Assembly: GCA_023212695.1 (NCBI GenBank)
Contig: JALCCG010000014.1
Coordinates: 102,220 to 166,219, forward strand
Length of the DNA: 64,000 nucleotides
Origin: Sporisorium sorghi
Lineage: Eukaryota; Basidiomycota; Ustilaginomycetes; Ustilaginales; Ustilaginaceae
Direction of reading: 5' to 3'
In this document: in pieces, positions 43,245 through 52,977 of the stretch
Position numbering within the stretch: the first letter of the stretch is position 1
How the letters are laid out: each line of letters opens with the position of its first letter
Notes under the pieces: generated by a model
What the model was told of the DNA's origin: nothing
The model's database searches: none
The model's input: only the letters and a program-made list of their open reading frames with translations
Program-made: the position numbers and the translations under genes

Positions 43245-44111
43245 ATGCTCTTCCAATTCACGGCACCGCCGCTTCCTCACTATATTATTTGTGGAGAAGA
43301 TACCTATCAGGAAGGACACCAGCATCCGAATCGGTTTAATATCGGTGTCTTTGATCTGATTCTGGTTACAAGAGGCGCTTTATATCTGGAGGAGTCTGGC
43401 GCTCCGTATCGCGTTTCCGCAGGCTGTTACCTGATTCTGAGACCGGATGCCGCGCATCGCACCTTTTTGCCATGCCAAGAGGAGACGCATTTTTATTGGC
43501 TGCATTTCCAGACGCTCGGCCAGTGGATCGAAGCAGAGGAAATAACCCCATTTGCCTTATCGCAATCGGAGCAGCCATATGTACATATCGAGAACTTCAC
43601 CTTCTATATACCGAAATACGGACAGTTATCATCGGGAGAGCAGGCCGAACTGTTCATCGAACAATTGCAGCTGCTGGAGCAATCCCTTTCTTCCGCAGCG
43701 CGTTGGAAGCAGCAGCAGGTATTGCAGGAGCTTCTATTGTTGCTTCAAGCTGAAGAACAAGGAATTCAGAAGAGACAGAACCCTCATTATGTCATTGCCG
43801 AGAGAACGGCCAACTATCTCAGGAAACACTACAACGAACCCATGAGTTACGGGAGGTTATCCGATGCCATGCACTTTCACCAGAACTACCTTTCCATATG
43901 CATGAAAAAGACGTTTGGCTGCACTCCCCTGGAATTTCTTACACGGCATCGAATCGAACAAGCCAAACAAATGCTGATTCATACCAATGATCCCATTGGG
44001 CATATTGCCGAAGAATCCGGGTTCGGCTCATTTCCTTATTTTATACGATGCTTTTCCCGTTATACTGGCCTCAAACCCAAATCCTTCAGGCAAAAATACC
44101 GTTCACCATGA
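43245..44111 (+). CDS. AraC-family transcriptional regulator
   Basis: The protein of about 288 residues has an N-terminal cupin (HQHPNRFNIGVFDLILVTRG, sensor pocket for a sugar). Its C-terminal AraC double HTH reads MSYGRLSDAMHFHQNYLSIC and DPIGHIAEESGFGSFPYFIR. I chose ATG 43245, 12 bp after AGGAGG. ATG 43218 would add nine residues. It is divergent from the GH127 gene and is likely its activator, responding to a sugar from the same locus. Confidence 0.9.
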   Translation: MLFQFTAPPLPHYIICGEDTYQEGHQHPNRFNIGVFDLILVTRGALYLEESGAPYRVSAGCYLILRPDAAHRTFLPCQEETHFYWLHFQTLGQWIEAEEITPFALSQSEQPYVHIENFTFYIPKYGQLSSGEQAELFIEQLQLLEQSLSSAARWKQQQVLQELLLLLQAEEQGIQKRQNPHYVIAERTANYLRKHYNEPMSYGRLSDAMHFHQNYLSICMKKTFGCTPLEFLTRHRIEQAKQMLIHTNDPIGHIAEESGFGSFPYFIRCFSRYTGLKPKSFRQKYRSP

Positions 44112-44134
44112 GCTTATCGTTCCATTGCCCTGGC

Positions 44135-44932
44135 CTAGAACACACTTCGGACCAAGCCCCCGTCTACACGGAGTGCTGAACCGTTGATGGCCGAGGACTT
44201 GGGGCTGCTGAGATAGGTAACAAAATCCGCAATCTCCTCGGGTCGAATCAATCGCTGAATAATGGACGTCGGCCGGTTTTCCTTCATAAATCGCAGCTCG
44301 GCTTCTTCGATGGTAAGCTTCTCATGAGGGTACAGAGTATTCAGCATCGTCTCCACACCTTCGGTCAGGGTGGATCCGGGCATGACGGTATTCACCGTTA
44401 CGCGTGTGCCTGTTGTCAGCTCGGCCAAACTCCGGGAGAGGGACAGCTGCATCGTTTTGGTTGCACTGTAATGTGCCATCTCTTGCGATGGCATGACGGC
44501 AGCTTCACTGGCAATAAAGATGATTCGGCCTTCATTGCGACTCAGCATGTTTTTCAGATAATGCCGCGTTAACCGAACACCACTCATAATATTCGTCTCA
44601 AAGAACCTGAACCAATCCGCATCCGAAATATCGAAAAATTCAGCAGGCTCAAAGATCCCCAGATTGTTAACCAGAATATCAAGCACCGGAGCTGCTTCCC
44701 TAACCTGATGGCATCCTTCCTCCGTGCCAAGATCCGCAACGACAAAACGCACCTCGGCATCCGGGTGCTTCGAGTGAATATCATGGATCGTCTGTTTCAC
44801 TTTATCCTCATGTCTGCCATTAATAATGACCGAAGCTCCCTCAGCTGCAAGAGCCATGGCAATAGCTTTGCCAATGCCGGACGTCGAGCCTGTTACCAAT
44901 ACGACTTTGCCTTGTAGATCCAGATTCATCAT
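44135..44932 (-). CDS. Short-chain dehydrogenase/reductase
   Basis: The 265-residue SDR has the cofactor motif TGSTSGIG (15-22), NNLG (89-92) and the catalytic Ser142, Tyr155 and Lys159 (HYSATK). The C-terminal SSAINGSALRVDGGLV closes the fold. It would reduce a carbonyl or oxidise an alcohol with NAD(P)H. It converges on the AraC gene and is followed upstream by an aldo/keto reductase 117 bp away, so both may be stress or detoxification enzymes. The substrate is not predictable. Confidence 0.92.
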   Translation of the reverse strand: MMNLDLQGKVVLVTGSTSGIGKAIAMALAAEGASVIINGRHEDKVKQTIHDIHSKHPDAEVRFVVADLGTEEGCHQVREAAPVLDILVNNLGIFEPAEFFDISDADWFRFFETNIMSGVRLTRHYLKNMLSRNEGRIIFIASEAAVMPSQEMAHYSATKTMQLSLSRSLAELTTGTRVTVNTVMPGSTLTEGVETMLNTLYPHEKLTIEEAELRFMKENRPTSIIQRLIRPEEIADFVTYLSSPKSSAINGSALRVDGGLVRSVF

Positions 44933-45049
44933 TTCTCTCTCCTTCCAGGTTATGTAGAAAATGGACTCTCCTTGTTTCCGAAGTGCAGCTGGAAATGAAG
45001 GAGAGCCGTAATATTTATTACACTTATATTGTTACCTCAAACGGATTTC

Positions 45050-45895
45050 TTAAAAGTCAAAATCGTCCGGGTCGGGACCAACTCTGAGGTCCTCATTCAA
45101 ACTGTCGATACGCTGCATATCCTCATCAGACAACTCAAAATCGAAGATAGCCGCATTCTCTATAATCCGATGTTCCTTGGTTGATTTTGGAATGGTAATC
45201 ACGCCGTTCTGCAGATCCCAACGCAGAATAATCTGGGCAATGGATTTATGATGCTTCGCGGCAATGCCTTGAAGATCCTCCTGATCCAGCAGCTGGCCCT
45301 GCATCAAGGGGGACCAGGCCTCGAACTGAATTCCGTTCGCTTGGCAGTACTGCTGCAGCTCCTTTTGCGTCAACCGCGGGTGATATTCCACCTGGTTCAC
45401 CATCGGTTTGATTTCAGTTTCCTTCATTAACTGCTCCAGATGATGGATGTGGAAATTACTCACGCCAATGGCTTTTACCCGCCCTTGCTTGTACAGCGTT
45501 TCTAGCGCTTTCCATGCTTCTTCATATTTCCCTTCAACCGGCCAATGTATGAGATACAGGTCCAAATATTCCAGTCCCAGCTTCTGGATACTTGTTTCAT
45601 AAGCCTTTAGTGTCGATTCATACCCCAGGTCAGCATTCCACACTTTAGATGTAACAAACAGATCTTCTCGCTGGATTCCCGCGGCTTCCAGACCCTCACG
45701 TATTCCCTGTCCGACACCTTCTTCATTTTCGTATATGGCTGCCGTATCCACGCTACGATAGCCGTGCTGGATTGCCGTGCGAACCGCATTTACCAATTCC
45801 GGTCCTTCTTCTACTTTAAATACGCCAAGTCCAAACCATGGCATATTAACGCCATTAGATAAAGTGGTTGTATCCTGTAAGTTTTTTGCTGTCAT
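45050..45895 (-). CDS. ytbE: Aldo/keto reductase, YtbE/YvgN-like
   Basis: The 281-residue NADPH-dependent reductase has the complete catalytic tetrad Asp50, Tyr55, Lys84 and His117 (VDTAAIYENE, TSKVWNA, LIHWPVEG) and the C-terminal IPKSTKEHRI cofactor loop. It follows an MFS transporter by 67 bp, with a divergent HxlR regulator beyond. This is the B. subtilis ytbD-ytbE/ytcD arrangement. It probably reduces reactive aldehydes or methylglyoxal in the cytoplasm. The symbol is given on gene order and family. Confidence 0.88.
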   Translation of the reverse strand: MTAKNLQDTTTLSNGVNMPWFGLGVFKVEEGPELVNAVRTAIQHGYRSVDTAAIYENEEGVGQGIREGLEAAGIQREDLFVTSKVWNADLGYESTLKAYETSIQKLGLEYLDLYLIHWPVEGKYEEAWKALETLYKQGRVKAIGVSNFHIHHLEQLMKETEIKPMVNQVEYHPRLTQKELQQYCQANGIQFEAWSPLMQGQLLDQEDLQGIAAKHHKSIAQIILRWDLQNGVITIPKSTKEHRIIENAAIFDFELSDEDMQRIDSLNEDLRVGPDPDDFDF

Positions 45896-45962
45896 GTTGG
45901 TAAAACCTCCGATTATTTGTGAGAATGTTAGAAAGCTTCCCTTCTTGCTTACAATTAATTGA

Positions 45963-47168
45963 TCAAGCTGCTTGGTCTCGATGCCCTTGCTGATCCTTCC
46001 GTTCCAGCTTCAAACTCCAACCGGTGAGCACAACAGCGCCCAGCACCATCAATGCGCCGATCCAGGCTGTATGAATCATGCCAAGTGAATCCGTAATCAA
46101 GCCGCCCATAAAAGCCCCGATTGCAATACCAGCATTGAAGGCGGCAATATTCATCGCGGAAGCCATATCGACAGCCCGGGGAGCAAACCGCTCAGCCAAC
46201 ATCACGACATAAACCTGAAGCCCTGGCACATTCATAAATGCAAGAAAGCCCATGAGAATGATTGTGATTAAACCGGCGACTTTGAACGGTGCAGTAAACA
46301 GCAGAATGAACAGCACCACCGCTTGAGCGATAAACATATAGAGCAGGGCTTTAAGCGGGTTTCGGTTTGCTGCCTTCCCGCCGATAACATTACCAATTGC
46401 AATGGCAATTCCGTATACAAGCAGGATGACCGCCACCGTGCTTTCCTTGAACCCTGTTACATCCTGAAGTAATGGAGACAAATAAGTGAAGACAACGAAA
46501 GTACCTCCATAACCCAATGCAGTGATCAAGAGCATAAGAAGCAGTCTGCCGTTTGTCAACAATTTAGCCTGATCACGGAATGTAGTGCGCTCTCCCTTGG
46601 GCAAATCCGCAGGGACTAGAATGCTGTTGGCAATGAAGGCGATAACACCAACTACAATAATTGCCACAAAAGCAAGCCTCCAGCCCAACTGCTGGCCGAT
46701 AAATGTTCCAAGCGGAACACCCGTAACCGTAGCTACCGTAAGCCCCGTAAACATAATGGAGATGGCGGATGCTCTGCGATTCTCAGGTACGACGCTTGCT
46801 GCAATGATCGAGCCGATGGACATAAATACGCCATGCGAAAAGGCCGAAAGCACGCGGGCGGCAAGTAGAATGCCAATCGAAGTTGCACTGGCAGCCACGC
46901 TGTTACCGATGATAAAAATAATCATAATCCAGAGCAGCAGCGCTTTTCTGGGCATCCTGGATGTAAGTGACGTAAGAATCGGTGCGCCGAAGGTAACGCC
47001 CAGCGCGTACATCGAAACGGTTAAACCGGCGGTTGTCACCGAAATATTCATATCCTCTGCAATAAGAGGAAGCAGTCCCACGCTTATAAACTCTGTAGTG
47101 CCGATAGCAAAAGCACTGACCGCAAGGGCTAACAGTGCAAACAAACTTCTCTTTTTGTTAACGATCAT
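45963..47168 (-). CDS. ytbD: MFS efflux transporter, YtbD-like
   Basis: The 401-residue, 12-helix DHA1-type transporter opens with FALLALAVSAFAIGTTEFIS, the AraJ/YdhP/NepI subgroup signature, and carries RVLSAFSHGVFMSIG and TGVPLGTFIGQQLGWR. ATG 47168 is used. The reading from 47246 adds residues with no membrane logic. It is divergent from the HxlR-type repressor across operator-like dyads and forms an operon with the aldo/keto reductase. Export of a toxic aldehyde or a drug is plausible. Confidence 0.9.
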   Translation of the reverse strand: MIVNKKRSLFALLALAVSAFAIGTTEFISVGLLPLIAEDMNISVTTAGLTVSMYALGVTFGAPILTSLTSRMPRKALLLWIMIIFIIGNSVAASATSIGILLAARVLSAFSHGVFMSIGSIIAASVVPENRRASAISIMFTGLTVATVTGVPLGTFIGQQLGWRLAFVAIIVVGVIAFIANSILVPADLPKGERTTFRDQAKLLTNGRLLLMLLITALGYGGTFVVFTYLSPLLQDVTGFKESTVAVILLVYGIAIAIGNVIGGKAANRNPLKALLYMFIAQAVVLFILLFTAPFKVAGLITIILMGFLAFMNVPGLQVYVVMLAERFAPRAVDMASAMNIAAFNAGIAIGAFMGGLITDSLGMIHTAWIGALMVLGAVVLTGWSLKLERKDQQGHRDQAA

Positions 47169-47302
47169 GATGTTAATAGTTCCCCCTATCAAGTGTATAA
47201 CTTGTATTTTGTGAAAATATTCTGTATGGTGTAATCCAGCTGGCAAATGCTATTATGATTGATATCATCTTTTGTGTGAAGAACGTACTTTTTAGTAAGG
47301 TA

Positions 47303-47326
47303 GGTACCACAGAGTACCCTAGGTAC
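47303..47326. promoter_or_regulatory. Overlapping GGTAC/GTACC dyads, candidate HxlR operator
   Basis: GGTAC (47303-47307), GTACC (47314-47318) and GGTAC (47322-47326) form two overlapping inverted repeats, GGTAC-N6-GTACC and GTACC-CTA-GGTAC. They lie between the divergent MFS and HxlR genes, about 32 bp before the regulator start. Confidence 0.55.
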
Positions 47327-47358
47327 TTATTGGTGCCTATAAATTAAGGAGGATGTAT

Positions 47359-47757
47359 ATGCAAGCAAAGAAATACAACATAGCAGTAGAGGCAACCTTG
47401 GAGGTTATCGGAGGTAAGTGGAAATGCGTGATCCTCTGTCATCTGACCCACGGCCGCAAACGAACGAACGAATTGAAGCGGCTCATGCCTCATATCACGC
47501 AGAAAATGCTCACTCAGCAGCTGCGGGAGCTTGAAGATGACGGCGTGATCAATCGGATTATCCATAATCAGGTACCACCGAAAGTGGAATATGAGCTGAG
47601 TGAGTACGGTATGAGTCTGTGCGGAATTCTGGACATGCTCTGTGCATGGGGGGAAAGGCATATTACGAAAGTATACGGAGACAAGTTCAGTGTGCTTGAG
47701 GATAGCATACTGAACGACAAACTGAAGACAGGCGATGCACCATTAGATGTACTTTAG
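47359..47757 (+). CDS. ytcD: HxlR-family regulator, YtcD-like
   Basis: The protein of about 132 residues has the HxlR winged helix VIGGKWKCVILCHLTHGRKR, then MLTQQLRELEDDGVINR and PPKVEYELSEYG. ATG 47359, 6 bp after AAGGAGG, is preferred over the ATG at 47353, which touches the ribosome site. A cysteine in KCVILC near the N-terminus could serve redox or aldehyde sensing, as in other HxlR proteins. It probably represses the divergent MFS/aldo-keto operon. Confidence 0.9.
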   Translation: MQAKKYNIAVEATLEVIGGKWKCVILCHLTHGRKRTNELKRLMPHITQKMLTQQLRELEDDGVINRIIHNQVPPKVEYELSEYGMSLCGILDMLCAWGERHITKVYGDKFSVLEDSILNDKLKTGDAPLDVL

Positions 47758-47836
47758 ACTTAAATCAAGCGGACCTGCTCCCTTCTGTAGTCCAGGATTA
47801 GGATTCAGATGATGTTATGGACGCGATCCAATGCCA

Positions 47837-47875
47837 AAAGGGCGAAGTCAGATATCACTGACTTTGCCCTTTTTT
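47837..47875 (+). terminator. Terminator of the HxlR gene
   Basis: AAAGGGCGAAGTCA pairs with TGACTTTGCCCTTT, with an 8-nt loop and a trailing run of T. It also lies downstream of the siderophore operon in the opposite direction. Confidence 0.88.
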
Positions 47876-48029
47876 AAGTTACTCTATATGTTCACCGCGG
47901 TCAAAGACGGTCTATCTTGTCCATTCACCAAATGTTGAATTCGTCCGCACTACTGCCATTAAATCTCCAGATGTACCCATCCCAAATTTCATCTCATTCG
48001 TCACGCGAATCATTCATACGCCACGTTTT

Positions 48030-49028
48030 TTATTTCGCGTTTTCCTTCTCTTTTTTGGCAACGATCATATCCGTCACTTCTTGTGCTTGAGCCAGGACAG
48101 CTATGGGGTCATACGGCCAGAATCGTTTGGCGTCCAAATAGAACACGCGATCTTGCTTGACAGCCTCAAGGGAGCTCCATACCTTGTCATCCTTGTCTAA
48201 GGTACCACCTTTCGACTCATCCAGGAATATGTAATCGCCAGCATAATCTTTAAGGACTTCCATAGAAACCTCCTTAAAGGTTTCCCCTGTGTCGATTAAT
48301 TCCGTTTTAATGCGTTCGGGCGGGGTTAGTTTCAGCTCCTTGTAAATCGCCAAACCTCCACGATAGATGCCGTCTCCATACAGATAAAACCCTTTTCCGA
48401 AGGCACCGAAAATCGATACCGTTTCTCCCTCTGCCATAACACCGTTCATGCGGATCCGAAGCTCTCCGATCTTCTCATCAAAGCTGGCGAGCCATTTCGT
48501 TGCTTCTTCTTCCTTGCCCAGCATGGCCCCAAAGCCCTCGACTTCCTCATGTACGCTTCGGTAGGTCTCATATGGAATAATAACCGTTGGCGCAATTTTG
48601 GATAACTGCTCGTATATTTCGGGTTCCGAGTTAGCGCTTATGATTAAATCCGGGCTTAATTCCAGAATCTTCTCCGTCGCGCTCTCTCCTGTGCTCTCAA
48701 TTCCTTCAATCAAGTCTTGAATATGCACGTTGCCGAGATCTCTTTCGGTCGCACCTACCGGCTTCTCACCAAGCAGCAGTAACGTAGGCAAGTAAGCATC
48801 GACCACAATTCGCTTAGGTTCAGCCGGGATCTCTATTTCTCCATGAATCGTCTCTATTACTCTAGTTGCTGGTGCTGAAGCTTCGCTCTTCTGATTTTCC
48901 GCGCCGACCGCAGTTTCCCCGGCAAATCCGGCACTGCTCGTGGTATTCTCTGTCCCGCTACAAGCTGTAATCCATAAAGAACATAGTACGAACATATATA
49001 AAAGCACTCGGAATTTCGTCTTGTACAT
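48030..49028 (-). CDS. Iron-siderophore binding lipoprotein
   Basis: The 332-residue periplasmic-binding-protein-fold lipoprotein has a leader LLYMFVLCSLWITACSG (lipobox TAC). The mature part shows the TroA/FepB fold: RIVVDAYLPTLLLLGEKPVG, LSPDLIISANSEPEIYEQLS, and a long linking helix. It delivers a ferric siderophore to the FecCD permeases. It is the last gene of the Fur-boxed operon, 34 bp after the ABC exporter. It clusters with carboxylate or hydroxamate siderophore receptors only by general resemblance. Confidence 0.9.
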   Translation of the reverse strand: MYKTKFRVLLYMFVLCSLWITACSGTENTTSSAGFAGETAVGAENQKSEASAPATRVIETIHGEIEIPAEPKRIVVDAYLPTLLLLGEKPVGATERDLGNVHIQDLIEGIESTGESATEKILELSPDLIISANSEPEIYEQLSKIAPTVIIPYETYRSVHEEVEGFGAMLGKEEEATKWLASFDEKIGELRIRMNGVMAEGETVSIFGAFGKGFYLYGDGIYRGGLAIYKELKLTPPERIKTELIDTGETFKEVSMEVLKDYAGDYIFLDESKGGTLDKDDKVWSSLEAVKQDRVFYLDAKRFWPYDPIAVLAQAQEVTDMIVAKKEKENAK

Positions 49029-49062
49029 AATATGAATCCTCCAGAATGGTTAATGAGTTCTA

Positions 49063-50778
49063 TTAAGCGCCAAACTGTGCACGATGCAATCGGCTGTATA
49101 GGCCACGGGCCTCGAGCAGTTCCTCATGCATGCCTTGTTCTGCAATCCCCTGATCTGCCACTACTACAATCCGGTCTGCATTCTTGATGGTTGCCAGCCT
49201 GTGAGCGATCACCAGCGTTGTGCGGCCCTCGGAGAGCTCGGCCAGTGATTGCTGAATCGCAGCTTCGGTCTCCGCATCCAGGGCGGACGTTGCTTCATCC
49301 AGGATCAGAATCGGCGGGTTCTTCAAGAACATCCGCGCAATCGACAGACGCTGCTTCTGTCCACCGGACAGTTTAACGCCTCTCTCGCCTATCAACGTAT
49401 CAAGCCCCTCCGGAAGCGACGCGACCAAATCCTCAAGCTGAGCACGACGGACGGCTTGCATGATTTCGCTATCTGCAGCGCCCAGTTTGCCATAGGCAAT
49501 ATTTTCACGGATGCTGCCATCGAACAGGAACACATCCTGCTGCACAATGCCGATATGGGAACGAAGGGATTGCAGCGTCATTTTTCGTATATCCATCCCG
49601 TCAATCGTAATCCGGCCCGCCTCTGTATCATAGAAGCGAGGCAGCAAGGAACACAGCGTCGTTTTGCCTGCTCCAGACGGACCCACAAGGGCAACCGTTT
49701 CTCCTGCTCGAATGGACAGATTCACATCCTGAAGCACTTTATCCTTGTTCTCATACCCGAATGAAACCTCGTGGAATGCAATATCTCCCCGCAGATGCTG
49801 GACCGGCTTCGCATCCGGCGAATCCGCAACATCCGGCTCGGTCGCAAGCAGCTCCAAATATCGCTTGAAGCCGGCAATTCCTTTTGGATACATCTCAATG
49901 ACCGCATTGATCTGTTTGATCGGACCTAAGAATACGTTGGACAGCATCACAAACGCAATAAATTCTCCGTTGGTCATCCGTCCTTGGATCACGAACCAGG
50001 TACCGCACACCAGAACGAACAAGGAAATGAATTTCATCAGGATAAAACTGATCGAAGAGTTCCAAGCCATAATGCGATAGGCAATCAGCTTGGTCACACG
50101 GAAGCGGTTGTTGTTTTCAGCGAAACGTGCGATTTCATGATTCTCATTCGAGAAAGCTTGAACCACGCGAATGCCACTGACATTGTTCTCCACCCGCGCA
50201 TTATAATCGGCGATATCTGAGAACATCCGCTTGAACGCCGCCGACATTTTGCTGCTGAAATACAGGGATAAATAAATCATCAATGGCACAATGACAAACG
50301 TCATCACCGCCAGCTGCCAGTTAATACTGAGCATGATGCCCAGCGCTCCGGCAAGCGTCATAACGGCAATAAACAGGTCCTCTGGACCGTGGTGAGCGAT
50401 TTCCCCGATATCCATCAGGTCATTGGTCATTCGCGAAACCAGATGCCCTGTTTTGTTGTTGTCAAAAAAACGAAAAGATTGCTTCTGAACGCGGTCAAAC
50501 AGCTTCTTGCGCATGTCCGTCTCAATGTTGATCCCCAGCTTATGCCCCCAATAGGTAACTACATAATGCAAGAAAGAGCTGATGACATAAATGCCCAGAA
50601 GACCCAGGCAAGCATATAGAATCCACTTCCAATTACCGCTCGGGAGCAAATCGTCGATGACCCGGTTCACGGCAAGAGGGAATATCAATTCCAACAATGC
50701 TGCAAAAATGGCACAGCAAAAATCAAGGATAAACAGGCCCTTGTAGGGCTTGTAATAAGAAAAAAATTGGCGCAGCAT
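49063..50778 (-). CDS. Half-size ABC exporter (membrane domain plus ATPase) in the iron operon
   Basis: The 571-residue protein has six transmembrane segments, then the ATPase: Walker A VGPSGAGKTTL, Q-loop GIVQQDVFLFD, signature LSGGQKQRLS and Walker B PILILDEATSALD. It would act as a homodimer. It resembles lipid or drug exporters of the MsbA/BmrA kind. Its place between the FecCD permeases and the binding protein suggests siderophore export or an exporter-fold importer of the IrtAB kind. The AAGGAGG site precedes the ATG. Confidence 0.9.
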   Translation of the reverse strand: MLRQFFSYYKPYKGLFILDFCCAIFAALLELIFPLAVNRVIDDLLPSGNWKWILYACLGLLGIYVISSFLHYVVTYWGHKLGINIETDMRKKLFDRVQKQSFRFFDNNKTGHLVSRMTNDLMDIGEIAHHGPEDLFIAVMTLAGALGIMLSINWQLAVMTFVIVPLMIYLSLYFSSKMSAAFKRMFSDIADYNARVENNVSGIRVVQAFSNENHEIARFAENNNRFRVTKLIAYRIMAWNSSISFILMKFISLFVLVCGTWFVIQGRMTNGEFIAFVMLSNVFLGPIKQINAVIEMYPKGIAGFKRYLELLATEPDVADSPDAKPVQHLRGDIAFHEVSFGYENKDKVLQDVNLSIRAGETVALVGPSGAGKTTLCSLLPRFYDTEAGRITIDGMDIRKMTLQSLRSHIGIVQQDVFLFDGSIRENIAYGKLGAADSEIMQAVRRAQLEDLVASLPEGLDTLIGERGVKLSGGQKQRLSIARMFLKNPPILILDEATSALDAETEAAIQQSLAELSEGRTTLVIAHRLATIKNADRIVVVADQGIAEQGMHEELLEARGLYSRLHRAQFGA

Positions 50779-50866
50779 AAGGACCTCCTTAATCCATATT
50801 TCCGTTCATTGGGAGCAAGTCCATTTTTTAGCAAAAATCACTTGGTCCTGCAGCACACCTCGGTTT

Positions 50867-51901
50867 TTAGCCTTTCGACCTGGACAACAGGTACAGGAAA
50901 TAGGGAGCTCCGATCACCGCAACAACGATCCCCGTCGGAATCTCTGACGGTTGAATGATCCAGCGGCCCAGGGTATCCGCCGTTATGACGAGCAATGCCC
51001 CCACCAATGCCGTTATCGGCAGCAGCATCTGATGTTTTGCACCCACCAGTTTCCTTGCTAAATGGGGTGCTATGAGCCCGACAAATCCGATCCCTCCACT
51101 TACAGCGACACAAGAGGCCGCCAAACCAACTGCCGCAGCCAGCAGCTTCAGCTGCTCCCTAGTTACGGAAGCACCGAGTCCGGTCGCCATCGACTCCCCG
51201 AGATTAAGAACATTCATCACCTGTGCTTTGTACATGACATAAGGCAAAAGCACAACAATCCATGGAAGCAGGGCAAACACAAACTTCCAGCTTGACCCCC
51301 AGATGCTTCCGGCAAGCCAAGTTGCAACAAATTGATATTTTTCCGGACTTAGCTTGAGGGTCAACACGATCATCGCCGCACTGATCCCTGCCGCCACAGC
51401 AATTCCCGTCAACAGAAGTCCGGTTGGCTTGAAACCCTCATTCTTTTTGTAAGCCAGTACGCAGATTATAGCAGCGGTTAAGCCAGCACCTATCAGCGCC
51501 AGAACCGGCAGCAGATATATCGGGGCCGATGTCGTGCTTGGGAAGAATGAAATGAACAGCATCACCATCAAGCCGGCACCCGCATTGATGCCTAAGATCC
51601 CGGGATCAGCCAGCTCATTTCGGGATATTCCCTGCATAATGCAGCCAGAAATCGCTAACCCTGCACCAATGAGCAGAGAAATCACAATGCGCGGCAAGCG
51701 GAATTCGAATAGAACCAGATTCTGCTTGTCTGTGCCGCTGCCAAACAATGTTTTTATTACCTCAAGGGGGGATAGACGGATAACTCCCGTGTTCATACTG
51801 ATGAGAAAAACGAGAACGATGAATATCCCAAGTACAGACAGGACCACCATCTTGCGCTTCCTGTCTTTTCGCTCGTGGATGTCATTTGTTATTGCCTCCA
51901 T
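50867..51901 (-). CDS. FecCD-type siderophore permease, second subunit
   Basis: The 344-residue polytopic permease of the BtuC/FecCD family has LPRIVISLLIGAGLAISGCI, MQGISRNELADPGILGINAG and GGIGFVGLIAPHLARKLVGA. Its ATG directly follows the TAA of the partner permease, with GGAGGGG inside the upstream gene's end. The two form a heterodimeric channel for ferric siderophore. No dedicated ATPase (FecE type) is in the operon. Confidence 0.93.
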   Translation of the reverse strand: MEAITNDIHERKDRKRKMVVLSVLGIFIVLVFLISMNTGVIRLSPLEVIKTLFGSGTDKQNLVLFEFRLPRIVISLLIGAGLAISGCIMQGISRNELADPGILGINAGAGLMVMLFISFFPSTTSAPIYLLPVLALIGAGLTAAIICVLAYKKNEGFKPTGLLLTGIAVAAGISAAMIVLTLKLSPEKYQFVATWLAGSIWGSSWKFVFALLPWIVVLLPYVMYKAQVMNVLNLGESMATGLGASVTREQLKLLAAAVGLAASCVAVSGGIGFVGLIAPHLARKLVGAKHQMLLPITALVGALLVITADTLGRWIIQPSEIPTGIVVAVIGAPYFLYLLSRSKG

Positions 51902-52957
51902 TTACAGTCCCCTCCTTTCTTTACGCGCCAGGTAGAGGAAGAAAGGTACCCCGATCAGCGCAACAACCGCGCCCACAGGTGTCTCATAAGGAGGATTCAC
52001 CGTTCTTGCTGCAAGGTCCGCAAGGACAACAAGCAAACTTCCCAGTACTGCCGAGCAAGGGATGATCAGACGATAATCCACACCTACCAGCTTGCGGGTT
52101 ACGTGTGGAATAATAAGACCGACAAACCCTACCGCACCAACGACCGAGACCGCAGCCCCTGCCAGCACAAGGACAATGACCGTCCCCGCTAATTTCACCA
52201 GACCCGTTCGTTGTCCAAGTCCTTTCGCAATGTCATCTCCAAGACTGAGCATTGTAATGGAACGCGACAAGGCAATCGCGCCCAGAATAGCAGCTCCGAT
52301 CCACGGCAGCATAATCTTCAGGTGAATCCACTTAATTCCCGCCGCACCGCCGGCATACCAGAAGGCCATATCCTGTCCGACCTGAAAATATAATGCTATG
52401 CCTTCACTGAGCGCACTTAACAAAGCGCTTAGCGCAGCACCTGCCAGTACGAGGCGAACCGGTGTCAACCCCCCTTTTGCCATGGAGCTAACCCCATACA
52501 CAAGTACTGCCCCGAGCCCAGCGCCAAGGAATGAGAACAGAATCAGATACATGTACGGTAAACCCGGGAAAAATGAAAAACAGATGGCAATGACAAAGCC
52601 CGCTCCCGCATTTAATCCGAGCAAACCCGAGTCGGCGAGCGGATTCCGGGTCATCCCCTGCATGATCGCGCCAGATACCGCGAAACAGGCACCAACCATC
52701 GCCCCGCCGAGCACCCTCGGCAGACGCAGCTCCTGTATAATCTGATGCTCAGTCACAGACGGATTAAAGAAGAACACTGCTTCCCATACGCTCCTCAAAT
52801 CAATCTCGGCTGCGCCCAGCGATATGGATACGGCGATCCCAAGAACAAGTGCTGCCACACCACCAATAAGAATATAGGTTGCTGCCCATGGCCGCCTTTG
52901 GAGGTTGACGCTGGTCTTGGAATCTGTAAGACTTGTATTCGAAGTGTTTGCTGACAT
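51902..52957 (-). CDS. FecCD-type siderophore permease, first subunit
   Basis: The 351-residue permease carries LRLPRVLGGAMVGACFAVSG, MQGMTRNPLADSGLLGLNAG and GFVGLIIPHVTRKLVGVDYR. It is the first gene of the operon, with GAGGGG 8 bp before the ATG and a Fur box starting 21 bp upstream. It pairs with the downstream FecCD protein. Confidence 0.93.
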   Translation of the reverse strand: MSANTSNTSLTDSKTSVNLQRRPWAATYILIGGVAALVLGIAVSISLGAAEIDLRSVWEAVFFFNPSVTEHQIIQELRLPRVLGGAMVGACFAVSGAIMQGMTRNPLADSGLLGLNAGAGFVIAICFSFFPGLPYMYLILFSFLGAGLGAVLVYGVSSMAKGGLTPVRLVLAGAALSALLSALSEGIALYFQVGQDMAFWYAGGAAGIKWIHLKIMLPWIGAAILGAIALSRSITMLSLGDDIAKGLGQRTGLVKLAGTVIVLVLAGAAVSVVGAVGFVGLIIPHVTRKLVGVDYRLIIPCSAVLGSLLVVLADLAARTVNPPYETPVGAVVALIGVPFFLYLARKERRGL

Positions 52958-52977
52958 CGTTTACCCCTCAATATTTT

